Part shown: positions 1 through 11,714 of the stretch, piece after piece
How the letters are laid out: each line of letters opens with the position of its first letter
Position numbering within the stretch: position 1 is the stretch's first letter
Assembly (NCBI RefSeq): GCF_018320785.1
Contig: NC_054884.1
Location: 19,097,667 to 19,161,666, forward strand
Length of the DNA stretch: 64,000 nt
Source: Cheilinus undulatus
Taxonomy: Eukaryota > Chordata > Actinopteri > Labriformes > Labridae
Reading direction: 5' to 3'
The notes under the pieces: model-generated
Databases searched by the model: none
What the model was told of the DNA's origin: nothing
The model's input: the letters and a program-made list of their open reading frames with translations, nothing else
Made by a program: the position numbers and the translations under genes

Positions 1-1646
1 TACACTGTCCCAAATAAATCCATATAATTACATCAGAATAAACTTCAAGCAAGTTATTTTATTAATACAGTTGTTAGTTTGAAATGATTTCTGCTTTCAA
101 GGCCATAATTACTGGGTGGTATACACCCCAAAAATATTACTGTAAATACTACAGCTCCATAAAGGCCTGTTTCTTATGTTGAAGCCCTGCTCACATGTTT
201 GAATGAACTGTTACAGCTGGCCACACATAGTGAGGCTAACACAAGAGGCCTTACCAACTCAATCTGCTTGAGTCTCCCCTCTGAAGAAGCATTCAGTCAC
301 TCCCATGAGCAGCACCCTGCAGCCTCCACTGACACATTTGCCACATTCCCATATAACTGAGATTATTTCCTATAGTCAACTGTTCATCCTCCTTGACACT
401 CGACGTTGTGCTCTCTCCCACTTCCAGCGAAACTCTCCCACACGTCTATTCTGAGCCATAACAGGCCGGTGTGCGTCCCCACCATGGAACTGACAGGTGA
501 CAGCTGCGTCGCCGTGGAAGCAGGGAGGGGCCCGGGACTGTGTGAAAACCAATCTGGCAGCAGGGACGGGGCCGGTTATTATGAGACAGGGAGAGATTTG
601 GAATGTGTCCCAAAGTGCAGAGCGGCAGGGTGAACGCCAAACTAAAAGAGCGCCAAGGAGAGGAAGTTAAGTGGCACGTTGAAGACAAATGTGTGGGAAG
701 GAGTGGTGTCACAGGTTTGTGTTTTTCACAGTCATGTCAAGTCATGCCGTCCCTCCAGACACGTGGCCACCAGGTCTAGAGGCAAGAGGTCACATTGTAG
801 CACGCCACAGACTCCTGCAGCAACTATACTGCCCACTGCTCATATTTTGTGTTATAAATTTTACAGTATACTTTGATCTGTAATTTCATCTGCTCAGATG
901 CAAGAAGTTTTACACAACATCCTGATGACTTCTCAAGCACAAGGACTCTTCTTATTTTACACCAAAACTGGCGCTGATTTGATGAATGCCCTCAAAGGAG
1001 ATAAAAAATCAGAATCGTACACTTCCTGTTGCTTTGACGATATGCATCCAAGAGGTTTTTCGTAGGTCCTGATATGATACAAATGTCCTTCAAATTTCAT
1101 ATGCACAACATACTGTGGGGGTTAATTTTAAGCCATGCCCACCAACAAAATTCACACGATTCATCTCAGGTTTTCACAGGGCATTTTTTCTCTACCAGGT
1201 TTCATGTCATTAAAAGTACATTAAGAATATGACAAAACTACTTCCTGTTTCATGGAGGCCCTAAGTTGTCTTGCATCCAAACATTTTATTGTACTCGATA
1301 AAAGTTTTTGTTTCTCTTGAGATCTCAACTTTTTTTGTTGTCTCACATAGGTGTGTGTTGCTAAAACAGTGTTGCTATTGAAAGCGAAAAATAAGTTGAC
1401 ATCTGGATGAAAAACAAAACAATTGTACTTTGTTATTAATGGAAAATGAAATACAACCAAAGGACTGTGTGCATAGTTGGCTTTCCTTTTGCACTAGCAG
1501 CACCCAGAGCCACAGTTTCCAAAGCCACCAAAAGCACCCAAAGCCACAGTTTCAGCATGCTTCTCACCAATTCTCATCATCGCTATGGTTACAAAGGCTG
1601 ACCACCTCCTCCCTTGAAAGTAGAGGTGAGGGGAAAATTGATAAAG
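1..1646. other. No gene recognised
   Basis: Short open frames only, none with a recognisable domain. A locally GC-richer patch (about 470-620) contains overlapping frames of under 90 codons on both strands, which look like composition effects. No repeat family recognised. Confidence 0.5.
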
Positions 1647-2106
1647 CATAGTATCGCGATATCTCACACGGTAATATATCGTATAGTGTCTTCCACCAAG
1701 TATCGTTTTTTTTCAAATGAATTACTAATATGAACTGAAGTCTTTGATACTGGATAAATAGCATCAGTTGCTTTTCTGCCCACTTGATGATGCTGCAGTG
1801 TCCTTTGTTGAGTCAGCAGAGGTGATGGTCATACAGCAGGAGAAAGTTAGTACAATCAATATGGCAGCACCAGGGAAAGGACATTAGGAATGCAAGCAGG
1901 TCACGAACAACATGGACATGACACGTTGCAAGGAGTGCTGCATGAAAATAAAATACTGAAGTAATACAACAAAAATGAAGGCAAGGCTAATGCTAAATCA
2001 GCTGAACAGTTGAAAAAATTGTATAGATAGCAATATATGGTATCGCAATACTCTGTGTATCGCAATAATATCGAACTGTGGGGCCACTAGTAATTCCCAC
2101 CCCATA
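1647..2106. mobile_element. Probable non-autonomous DNA transposon with TATCG-type ends
   Basis: The left end carries GTATCGCGATATC and a nearby TAATATATCG. The right end, read on the opposite strand, carries ATTGCGATAC repeated twice and ends near GGGAATTACTAG. These imperfect inverted ends enclose about 400 bp with no open frame. I recall this end sequence from fish hAT-like repeats, but no clear target duplication is visible, so the class is uncertain. Confidence 0.45.
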
Positions 2107-2138
2107 CTCGAAAGTAGTATCTGTAAGGTGTCATCTCA

Positions 2139-2476
2139 TTCATATTAATAGCATATCATATCGTGTTATATCATATCAAAATGATATCCTATCATGTCAT
2201 GTCATGATGTATCCTATGAATATCATATCATGTTGGATCACATCATATCAAATCATGTTATATCTTATCATACTGTGCTGTATTGTATTATATTGTATCA
2301 CGTCATGTCAAATCATGTCATTTTATGTCATGTCATATAATTACGCCGTATCATTTCATGTCACACTGTACCATACTTGTGTCATGTTTTATCTTGTCAT
2401 GTCGTGTGGAATTGTGTCATCTTGTATAAAATCATATAGTATTATACCATGTTATCATATCATATTATATCTCTTA
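2139..2476. repeat. Degenerate pentanucleotide array, (TCATA/TCATG)n
   Basis: About 340 bp of imperfect 5-bp units of the form ATCAT, with frequent single-base variation. Because 5-mers change frame each unit and this motif rarely makes stops, it produces a 148-codon open frame starting at 2078 that is not a gene. Confidence 0.85.
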
Positions 2477-2484
2477 TTAAATAA

Positions 2485-5399
2485 TAGAAACCCTCGAGTT
2501 AAAATCTGCAGAACTAAAACTTAATCTTAGCTATTTAAAAAGCACACTTATTGTTGACCTCTCACAAAGCAGCACAACAGACAAACTGGAAGATAAGAAT
2601 TCATGAGAAACATCTCGCACTGAGCCTCAACAAGCACTCGTGGGTGAACGAGAGGTTGAATGTGGTTTAGCTGCTACAATCTCAGTCAGCATCACACACA
2701 ATCCTCAACAAGCGAGACACAAAGTCAACAAGAAAACACAATCACGTCTTTGTCAGCGATGAAAGCAGGGACTAATAACCTCATAGCCGCTGGGGGGTTC
2801 GTGGGTGTTGTGAAATATTTGGAAAATCTCCTCCTTAATCAGCCGGGGTCACTCGCTTGGGGAGGAGAAGACTTAAAATGCTAAAGAGGGTATGGAAGGG
2901 AGGACAAACGGTGGGTTTGTATACCACACAGAGTGCGCTTTGTGGTGCCATGGGGGGCTATGGAGCATCATGTGAAGTCAGACACTGAGCATGTTGAATA
3001 CATTGGCATGGAAAATATCCTCCCTCGCTGTAAAACAAAACATTTGCATGTCTCCTGCATTGATGTGTGTTTGAAAGTGGACAAAATCCTTACAATATGT
3101 TTGACCTTGATGCGCAGAGTCATGACGTAAAGGACTCATGCACTTTAAATGGGACTGTTCTGGAAGGACCGCCTGATGAGGATACCTTTGTTATCATTTC
3201 ATTTTGGTTAGGAGTGTAGAGTTTGGCTAAAAGAAGAGATGACATTTGCATTCAATACAGTAGTAGGAGAAAACAAGGTGGAAGTTTTTTAATCACACTA
3301 GTATTTCACCATCAATAGAAAGTCCTTTTTTTGCTTTAAAATTGTATTAACCTTTATTAGAGGTACAATTTATTGCACATAAATAACTTATAACTTTATT
3401 TATGTATGGAAAAACAGGAAAAGTAGAATTCTATGTATAAGAACTACAAATTTTTCCTCTTAAAACTTTAACTGACTAGCTAAACTTTCAGTGATTTTTT
3501 TGTCTACTCATGTTGATTTTGAAATGCTGCATTAGTTTGTCAAGTTTTGATACACAACAGGCTCCATAGCTGAAATTTATCAAAAAATATTTTTTTGTCT
3601 ATTAAAATTAATCAAAAACTTAGAAATGTATGTAAAAACATGCATAATAAAGTTAAATATAACTAAAATATAGCCAAAAACAAGTGTTTTATGCCTGTTC
3701 AAAAACTTGAGAGTTATTTGTTTTGCTTGTTTATTCTTATTTTCTGTTTAGGTAAATGGATGAAACACTGCTGCTTTTTTAACTTTAGCTAGTAATAAAT
3801 GATCCTAGCTAATAATGATAATTTTTTAAATACATTAAAAACAAAAACAAAACAAACAAACAAAAAAAAAAAACAAAACAAAAACACAAAAGACAGAACA
3901 AAACAAGCCAAACACATCACAGACAGAATAGGATATAAATAATAAGTGCCATATTGCTGTACCTGACTAATTGTGCCCGCCTGCTGGCTCCTTCACCCTC
4001 CATCACTTGGCTCTCTTCCTCACAGCATCTCCTCCTGCTCGGCTGCCCTCTTCCTGACCGACACAAGCTCCTGTTGCCCAAAGAGTCACACCGCTCTTCC
4101 TTTACAGTCCTCTTCTCTCCTCGTACGTGTGAACCACTTTGCTCTGACTGTTTGTCCGGTGATGAGTCTACCTACGCTTGCTCTTCACGCTCACTCTGCT
4201 CTTCTGTCCTCTGACAGTGCCCTCTCTGTGAGCCCCTTCTTTTCTTCCTCCCCCCCCAACCCTTCTTCTTCTTCTTCTACTTCTGAGTGTCCCTCCCTCT
4301 CACCCGGCCTGTGACAGCCTCTCTGTCTTTTGCTGAGTGTGGGTTTGTGGCTCAGGAATGTACAGAAAAAAAAAACAGCTGGTTTCTCATTCTTTGTAGC
4401 TCCCCTTTGCATTATTTGCATTTTATTCCCAAGCTAGAAGGGTGACTGAAGATTTAGATACCATTCCTGAATCTGCTATTTAAAAGGTCAAAGTATGACG
4501 GGTTTCTTAAGCCTCTGATTTTAAAGGTTAAAATGCATCTTTGCAATTTAACAAAAAAAAATTAAAGCTCCTGTGAGGAACTTTCAGTTTATGTGAATTC
4601 AGGCCTGCCACCTGTTTAAGATGTGGAAACTTTAATTTCTTCAGGAGTGCATTACTGCAGCCTCCAGATGTCTTGTCTCATGCCTCTTCTCTCATGCCCT
4701 CTTGTCCAGTGTCCTGAAGACACAAGAATCAGTTAAGTTGTTGATTTAAAGTCCCAGCAATACATTTTTTTTTAGCGAATTGTGTTTCGTGATTATCCTG
4801 TCACTTGCTGCAGAGCACGGCTGTTCACGTCACACACACACAGTTAATAAACTTTACTTTCACTTAGCCTATTACTTTGGTGGTAATAATGATGTCTTTT
4901 ATTGAAATTATAAGTGGAGAAAAGTTCATTAGCAATCATTATAGGTGGGTCTTCAAGGCTTGGGCCCACCCACTTGTCTGTTTGGCCCAACCTTAAAATT
5001 TGGGTGGCAATAGACTTTCCTTGCTTATACGTTTGTATTACATAATGTTTTGAGTGCTATTTAAAAGCTAAAATACAGTTTTCCTTTTAGAACCTGCAAA
5101 GTCATAATTAAGCCGCCATCAGATATGAAGTCATAAGCAATCATATCAGGCCAGATTATGCTGCCATGCTTGGAAAACCAGCGGAGGTGCACTCATGCGT
5201 CCACATCTCATGTTGAGCTACAGATGATCCATGAGGGGCAGAGACAGAGCTACAGGTGAGGAAGAGAGACTGTTTTTTATGTTGGTTGTCCACTAAAATG
5301 CAGCACTGTTAAATACGGTACTGCTGAACTTAGCCAACCTACACACTGTTTTATTCATTGTTTTAACTCATTGCTAACTTGTGTATATTTTTATTGACT
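2485..5399. other. No gene recognised; simple-sequence tracts
   Basis: Contains an A-rich (CAAA)n-like tract at 3838-3905 and a C/T-rich stretch at 3970-4320 with a short (CTT)n run near 4262-4280. The C/T-rich stretch gives overlapping serine/leucine-rich frames of 86-113 codons in several frames, which I read as composition artefacts. Confidence 0.5.
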
Positions 5400-5475
5400 T
5401 GTTTAACTTCGACTTATAAGGTGGGCTTGAGTGTTTTGAAAGGCTCCTATAAATAAAATGCATTATTATCATAAT
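5400..5475 (+). mobile_element. Probable 3' tail of a non-LTR retrotransposon
   Basis: The sequence around TTGAAAGGCTCCTATAAATA followed by AAATGCATTATTATC resembles the 3' tails of fish L2-type elements and ends in a short ATT-rich repeat. The homology with the tail of the larger LINE fragment at 49340-49405 is only general, so confidence is low. Confidence 0.35.
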
Positions 5476-8225
5476 CAAAAATACAAGACAAAACACACCA
5501 GTGAAGTGGACATACCGTACACAAACACTAGAATTAATATGATAACCTCATCAGCATCCTAACACAGTGACACTGCCTAACAATGTGCCAACAATGTTCC
5601 CTTAAAGTTATTTTTTGCTTTGATTCACTATAAAATTTCTTTTAATGAGTGAAAATATAATGTGACGGGAGACTTGCTGCCAGATTCTCAGCTCAGATTC
5701 AAAATAAACAGAAGGATGATCAGAAGATCATTTCTCTCTTTAAAGAAGACTTATGAGAGTGAGGGAAGGGAAGACTGAAGGAGGTGGTGAAGATATTTTA
5801 AATATGAGATATTGTGTGTTAAAATTATTAGAAAACAAGTTAACCAAAACATTTATTAAAAGGGAAGAAGATGACTAAACCTTAATTTATGTTTTCAAAT
5901 AATAAGCCTATTTCAATATGCTGTTTTTTCTGAAAGCATTTAATATTTTTCATGTAAACCTTTTACTTAAAAAAAAATAGAAGAATATTCCATATTTTTA
6001 TCCTCCATATTCTTTAATATAATTTAGTAAATTATATAAACAGAATAGATTTATTTTGTTAAAAAAAAGTTACAATGACACTGGGAGTTTATATTTATCA
6101 ATATAATTGTCTCCATTGATAAAAAGTGTGCAGTTGTATAGAAAATGGGGGATGCCTTGGATAAATCATGATGCATCATGATATCAAATCAAATTGTGGA
6201 AACAGTCAAGATGCACAGCTCTAATCTTTTTTGTAAAAAAACAGATGGAGTGTTTGTTTTGGTTTTGGGGTGTGATTTGATTAAAAAAAAAAACCTCATA
6301 GCAAACTCATAACAGAGAGCTGTGAGTGAGCAGTGAGTTGTGTGTCCATCAGTGAATGAGGACCAATGTGATATTAAGCATTAACCTTTGAAGGCTAGGA
6401 CTTTCCTTTATAAAGACGTATAAAGAGCTGTTCGATTAAATCTGTTGCTTTTCTTTGATAAAGTTTTGGGGGATTTTCTTCAAGCTTTGTACATCTGCTA
6501 TGGCTCAAGGACGAACTGAGTAGATTTTGGGGATCAAATGTCAAGGTGTTTTGGCTTCGTTTAATCATCCCTTTCCTATTAGAATTGAATGACACCACCA
6601 CAAATAACACCCAAGTCCTTTTCTTTACCCATCACTGTACTTTCACTGGCCAGAGAACCAGAGAGCCTAATGCTGAATGTAACCCGCTGTCAGTTAATGC
6701 AGGACATGGTACTCATTCCTCTAACCATGGCTGATGCCAGAGCACTTGCTGTCAGAGCACTATATAAACAGCAGTTTTTACAGCTGCTATAAAAATAGTT
6801 ATTATTATGAAAAGAAGGTTTAAGAGTTGAAAAAGCAAAAAACAGCCCAGATTGGATGAAAAGTTTTAAAAATTACCTTATGCACTAAAAAAGGTCATTG
6901 ATGAGCCTGAAAATAATTGTGAAATGCAAACTAAAATCTATCTAAAAGATATAAATCTACGTATACCTTTTGAATATCTGATAGAGTGTTTCATAATTAG
7001 GCATCTTAGACTTTCATGGTGGTCTCTTTTTTTCTGCTTCATCGAGTGAGCGTCTTCAAACTCTCCTTCAAATGCTCTCAAGATAGAAACCTCTAAAAGT
7101 CCACCTCCATGCTCTACATGACAAAAGACGGTGCTTCACAAACCCAGCTGTAAGAAAGCTTTAAGGTGAGAAAAGTGAGAGCATGTCTGGTCATGAATAT
7201 TATTAAAAAACACTAGACTAAAAGAAAAAGTACTCAAAGGAAAAGTGAGAGCTGAAACTCTGCAGCGGGCACCACGGGTGCCTCAGGAGAGCTGGTATTA
7301 ATGCTGTGCAAGAGGAAGATATCAAAGGCATTTTAAGAGCTATGATAAGAACAAGGGGATAGGGGAAAAGTCAAGTCTAAAATTACTCTCACAGGAAGGC
7401 AGCCTAAAGGCCTGGCTGCTTGGTGGCACCATTTTTAAACTCATGAATAAAGCAGAGATAAATACCCAAAGCTATGTCTAGAAATGCTGTTGTTTAAAAT
7501 CCTTAAGCCTCAACACAAATACTGTAATACAGAACACTCTCTCTGCTGCTCATCACTCACATAGTAATCATGCCATCATCTTATAATTAGTACTCACATG
7601 TCCAGGCCATTTGGGTATAAGCAGAGAGGTCGTAACCTCAGATGCCCAGGATGTCCAGTTCTCACAGGGGATGCATCGGTCTGCCTCCAGATATTTACGG
7701 CCCCTCCCTTTAAACAGACGACACAATGAGGCTCAATGACTGACAGCTGCATGGATACTTATCAGCTCCTGTTACACACCAAACATCATGTGGGGTAGCC
7801 TCAGTCACTCAGGAAGCAGGAGCAGTGGTTTACAAGGCTCATGGGAAATGTGGTTTTCAACGAAAGGCAGTCAGCTGTGGAAGAACCAAAAAATATTCAA
7901 ATTTGAAAACAAAAGAAAAAAAAAACATTAAGTAAATTGGTAAATTATACAAAAAATCCTTTTACAAATTATATCATAGTTGTACTTTTTAATAGCACTA
8001 AATAATACTATAAATTATGCATAATTATTTTTGAATCAACTATATTTTTCCTCTAGAATCAGCCAAGTATTTTATTTTAAGTTGAAGTTTTATTTTTAGT
8101 TTATTTAAAGGCCAAACTTTCAATTAGGGATCTAATAATAATCCTACAACATAATTAAAAATGGTACAAATAAGGAAAATTTTAATATGTATGGGGCAAC
8201 ATAAACTGCAATATTACTTTTAAAC
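5476..8225. other. No gene or clear repeat recognised
   Basis: AT-rich sequence with only short, unrelated open frames (the longest, 71 codons, at 6395-6610). No splice-consistent exon series or recognised family. Confidence 0.4.
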
Positions 8226-8231
8226 CACAAG

Positions 8232-8330
8232 AGCAGGGGTTCCCAAACTTTTCTGCCCGTGACCCCAAAATTACATCATCAGATACCGGGGACCTTCCCT
8301 GGAGGTGGTTAAAACTTATGATGCTGCATA
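8232..8330 (+). repeat. hAT-like repeat end (CAGGGGTTCCCAAACTTTT)
   Basis: The 19-bp start CAGGGGTTCCCAAACTTTT is a typical terminal sequence of fish hAT-type elements. It is followed by GTGACCCC and a proline-codon-like CT-rich stretch. A related end occurs at 52231. The matching far end is not obvious, so this may be a fragment. Confidence 0.5.
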
Positions 8331-8639
8331 ACGTATCAAGTACAAAAATTTACATTTAAGGGAGTTATTTTTACTCTTTTGTTTGATTTAATTCCATTAA
8401 ATAACTTCAATTTTATTCAAAATAGAACTCCTTTTGAGAATATTTTTTACAACAAGGGATAAAATACTCGAATCCTCACTACTGTACACATCAGATTAAT
8501 TAGTGTTGTTGTGGTGGTGTGAGAGGAAATGACTAAAATTTCAAATAACATTGTAGCCATTATCTATGGAAGGTAATTTCTGCCACATAAAAAAAACAAA
8601 AAAACAAATGTGAATGTAAGGCAATTCTTGAAAAAATAA

Positions 8640-9035
8640 AAAGAATCCCAAATGATAATAATGAGATATAAAGTCATAGTTATGAGATTAAGTCATAATT
8701 AGAGATTTTAAAAGTTATAATTATGAGAAAAAAATTCTAATGATGAGATAAAAAGTCTAACTTATAAGATAAAAACTATTATTATTATTATTATTATTTC
8801 ATAATTTTGACTTTTTGTCTCATTTTCGACTTCCATCCATCCATCCATTTTCTATACCGGTTATCCTGTTGGGGGTCGCAGGGGTGCTGCTTCAACTTTG
8901 TATCTCAAAGTTATGACTTTTTATCTCACAAGTATGACTCTTTATCCCATAATTTTGATTTTGTCTTAGTATTTCGACTTCGTATCTCATAATTATGACT
9001 TTTTAACTCATAATTTTGATTTAGGGTTTTTTTCT
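8640..9035. repeat. Inverted array of a short AT-rich unit (TCATAATTATGACTTTTTATC)
   Basis: From 8640 to 8775 a unit of the form GAGATAAAAAGTCATAATTAT is repeated; from 8797 to 9035 the reverse complement form ATAATTATGACTTTTTATCTC is repeated. The two halves meet at an (ATT)n run near 8777-8800. The array is therefore a large imperfect palindrome built from a roughly 20-22 bp unit. Confidence 0.7.
8826..8892 (-). repeat. Short (CCAT)n-ended fish repeat inserted in the array
   Basis: TCCATCCATCCATCCATTTT followed by CTATACCGGTTATCCTGTT interrupts the 22-bp-type array. This string is a very common fish repeat end. It breaks the array, so it arrived after the array formed. Confidence 0.5.
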
Positions 9036-9174
9036 AATTGCCTAACTTCCACAATTTTCTTTTTTAAGTGTCAGAAATGGGCTTCCATAATTTTCATCAT
9101 GGTGGAAAGCAGTGAAACAATAGAACACAGTAGCAATATTTCTCATTGTCTGACAGTGTTAAAGCATTTGTAAC

Positions 9175-9290
9175 TAGAAAAGCACTCAGAGAGCACAGAC
9201 CTCCACCATTAGCCCTATCTCCCAATAGTGAAGAATGCTTAAAAAACAATTCCTGGATCCAGACGGTGATCTGGATCACTCCCAAAACCT
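9175..9290 (-). repeat. Partial copy of the GGAGGT-ended repeat family
   Basis: Matches 9565-9640 and, reversed, 37865-37935 (shared words include CTATCTCCCAATAGT and TCCTGGATCCAGACGGTGAT). It is truncated and lies 120 bp from the fuller copy. Confidence 0.6.
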
Positions 9291-9409
9291 GTATCGCCAA
9301 CTACTCCCTCCCCGGGGGTGGAGACACAGTGAGGCAAAGCACTGGCTTTGCTATGAGTGGAAGTCAGGGCAGAGGGTGAATATTCCTCTATTCCTCCCAG
9401 CATTGTGAG

Positions 9410-9800
9410 TATTCTCGCTATAATCCGCTGTCTTTCTCTCTGTTAAGCTCTGACTCATCTCCTCGACCGGGCGTGCATCTTTCAAACTCTATAAACTCCA
9501 AAACGTTGAATAAGTTACTCATGTCCGTCATCTCCTGGTGTAAAGTGGTAACAGTGCAGACCACCAGCATTAGCTCTATCTCCCAATAGTACAGAATCCT
9601 TAAAAAAATTCCTGGATCCAGACGGTGATCCGGATAAGTCCCAAAATCTAATCAGTTCTTCCTTATGCCATTTCTCACATTCCTGAAAATTTCATGAAAA
9701 TCCGTCCATGGCATTTTGAGTTATGTTGCTAACAAAGGAACAAAGGAACAAACAAACAAACAAACCCACCCGATCACATAACCTCCTTGGCGGAGGTAAT
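9410..9800 (-). repeat. About 390-bp interspersed repeat, copy 1
   Basis: Aligns along its whole length, in the opposite orientation, with 37703-38117. Shared blocks are GAAATTTTCA..., a (CAAA)n run, CACCCGATCACATAACCTCC and a terminal palindrome CCTCCTTGGCGGAGG. No coding content. The family looks like a short non-autonomous element seen widely in fish; I cannot name it with confidence. Confidence 0.65.
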
Positions 9801-10476
9801 AATGGTGATATAGCAGACTTTGTTCAGATTTATCATCATTTAACTCCTATGTTAATAATAGTCTTAAAAAGCGAATACAATGATCTTTCATTAAGCTTTA
9901 CGAATTAAGGTAGACTTCATCTAAAGTTTACTGTACGATCTCATAAAAACTACAGCGCTCACCAGCTGCTCTCATTATCATTTTTATACTGCAGGAGGCT
10001 GTCATTCTTTCTGTGATGTGGTGAATAGTATATAAAGACAATATTTCCTATAAATAGTATGTTAATGCTCAGCCTTGTCTGTCGATGATTCTCTAAAGCT
10101 GCCGCTCACAGATGTGTGGAAAACAAATCATAAGAAAACATTTCTTCTATCTAAAATAAGAGCCACCATTTATGAGACCATGTCTTCAGTTTGTGCAGCG
10201 TACTCATCGCTTAACAATCTGCAGGCCAACCTGTATCCCTCTGTGACTTACAAAGACACCTCCAGAAGCCTTCGTTGGAGACAAACGCACTTTCACTAAT
10301 CTACGATGTTGAAGTCAGTGACAGAGCCCACTGGCTGCAAGATGATTTAAAAGATTAAATAACCTCCTTGATAGTCCATGTGTGCAAAATGGAAAAGGTC
10401 TATGCATCTGTCTGTGTGTCCTGAAACGCAGGTTCATCCTCATTTTTCCAGTCCGTAAAAATGATGGACAGCCTTC

Positions 10477-10554
<78 letters not shown>

Positions 10555-11714
10555 AAACTGTATATCTACAATTATTTTATTTTAAATCATGGCTGGAGTA
10601 CATGTTTTTATTTTTCTGAGAAAGTACAAGAAAGTGGATTCTGCTTTTATCTGTCACTATCAGTTATTACTTTAATGGATTTTATGGATCATTTATTGTA
10701 AAGGATTAATTCAAATCCATGTAATTCTGTTGTTTGAGCTATTTATTCCGAAAACTTGCATAATCCTTGTCTACTGTATTGAATGACATAGAGACTTGCC
10801 TCTGGCAACATGGCAGCGATGTTGGCGTCTGGCCAGCCAGCCAGTCTCCCATCGCATTATGTCTGTTCTCAGTGATACTTGACTTTGGATCGTAAATCAA
10901 TTAATCAGAATTAATGTAATGTAATCGCTGTACTTGTTAGTCTGAAAACTCACGTATTTTTCGTCTACTTGTATTTCCTTATTTGGCGGACCTGCCTATA
11001 TTAATATGGCGGCGACACAGCGGAGACAACGAAGAAGACGTTCAGTTCAAGTGACTTTCGTTATTAGAAGACGCGATATGGCGGAGGTCTTCTGACTTCC
11101 GGTATAGGGTTGAGGTTCTTGGCTGCATCCAGGTACTCTTGGAGTATTGCAGATGTTGCTGAGAACATATGACTTCTCTTGTGATTGTGTAACACTAATA
11201 ATTTTGGTCAGTTGAATTAAAAATTGTAATCATGTTTTCCTTTTTTTTTTTTTTTTTGACAACCAAGTGGAAGGTTTTTTTTGTTACTGATAGTTTTTGA
11301 CTGCTTACTTCCTGCTGGGAAGTCCCCGATAGAAAATATTTTATGAATATTAGGCTGAGACATTCCTGTTCTTTGAAACTTTCCATAATTTCAGAGTATG
11401 CAGTTTTTCTCATTTTGTGGAATGTTTTTAATGTTTCTGCCCTCTATTGTTTATGTGGTTGACTTAATTCAGTAAAGTAAAATCATGCTAACGGTATCCT
11501 TGGCAGTAATGGGAGTTTATTCTAAAGGCTCCTGTTGAATTTAGACCCTCCACCTTGACCCAGGGGGCCCTCATTCATGAGATCACACGGTATTCATTCT
11601 TTACCAGAATGGAAATGATGAGGGAGCCAAACCTGGGTCGTAGACAGCATATGGCAACCTTCAAAATTTGCTGCAGAAACTACTGGATGACTTTACTATT
11701 GTTTACATCCAGAG
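9801..11714. other. No gene recognised; contains a (TA)n tract
   Basis: Apart from the dinucleotide tract at about 10480-10551, this stretch shows only short chance frames. Around 10990-11110 there is a CpG-richer patch with ATGGCGGCGACAC and CTTCCGGTAT words, reminiscent of repeat ends with ETS-like sites but without a mapped partner. Confidence 0.4.
10478..10551. repeat. (TA)n microsatellite
   Basis: About 37 nearly perfect TA units, interrupted once by a G near 10490. Likely length-variable. Confidence 0.95.

Noticed and set aside
2078-2524. 148-codon open frame, the longest single frame in the window
   Set aside because: It lies almost entirely in the ATCNT pentanucleotide array; the peptide is periodic and low-complexity.
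3954-4421. Overlapping serine/leucine-rich and glutamate-rich frames on both strands
   Set aside because: They arise from a C/T-rich stretch; three frames are open at once, there is no domain and no exon partner.
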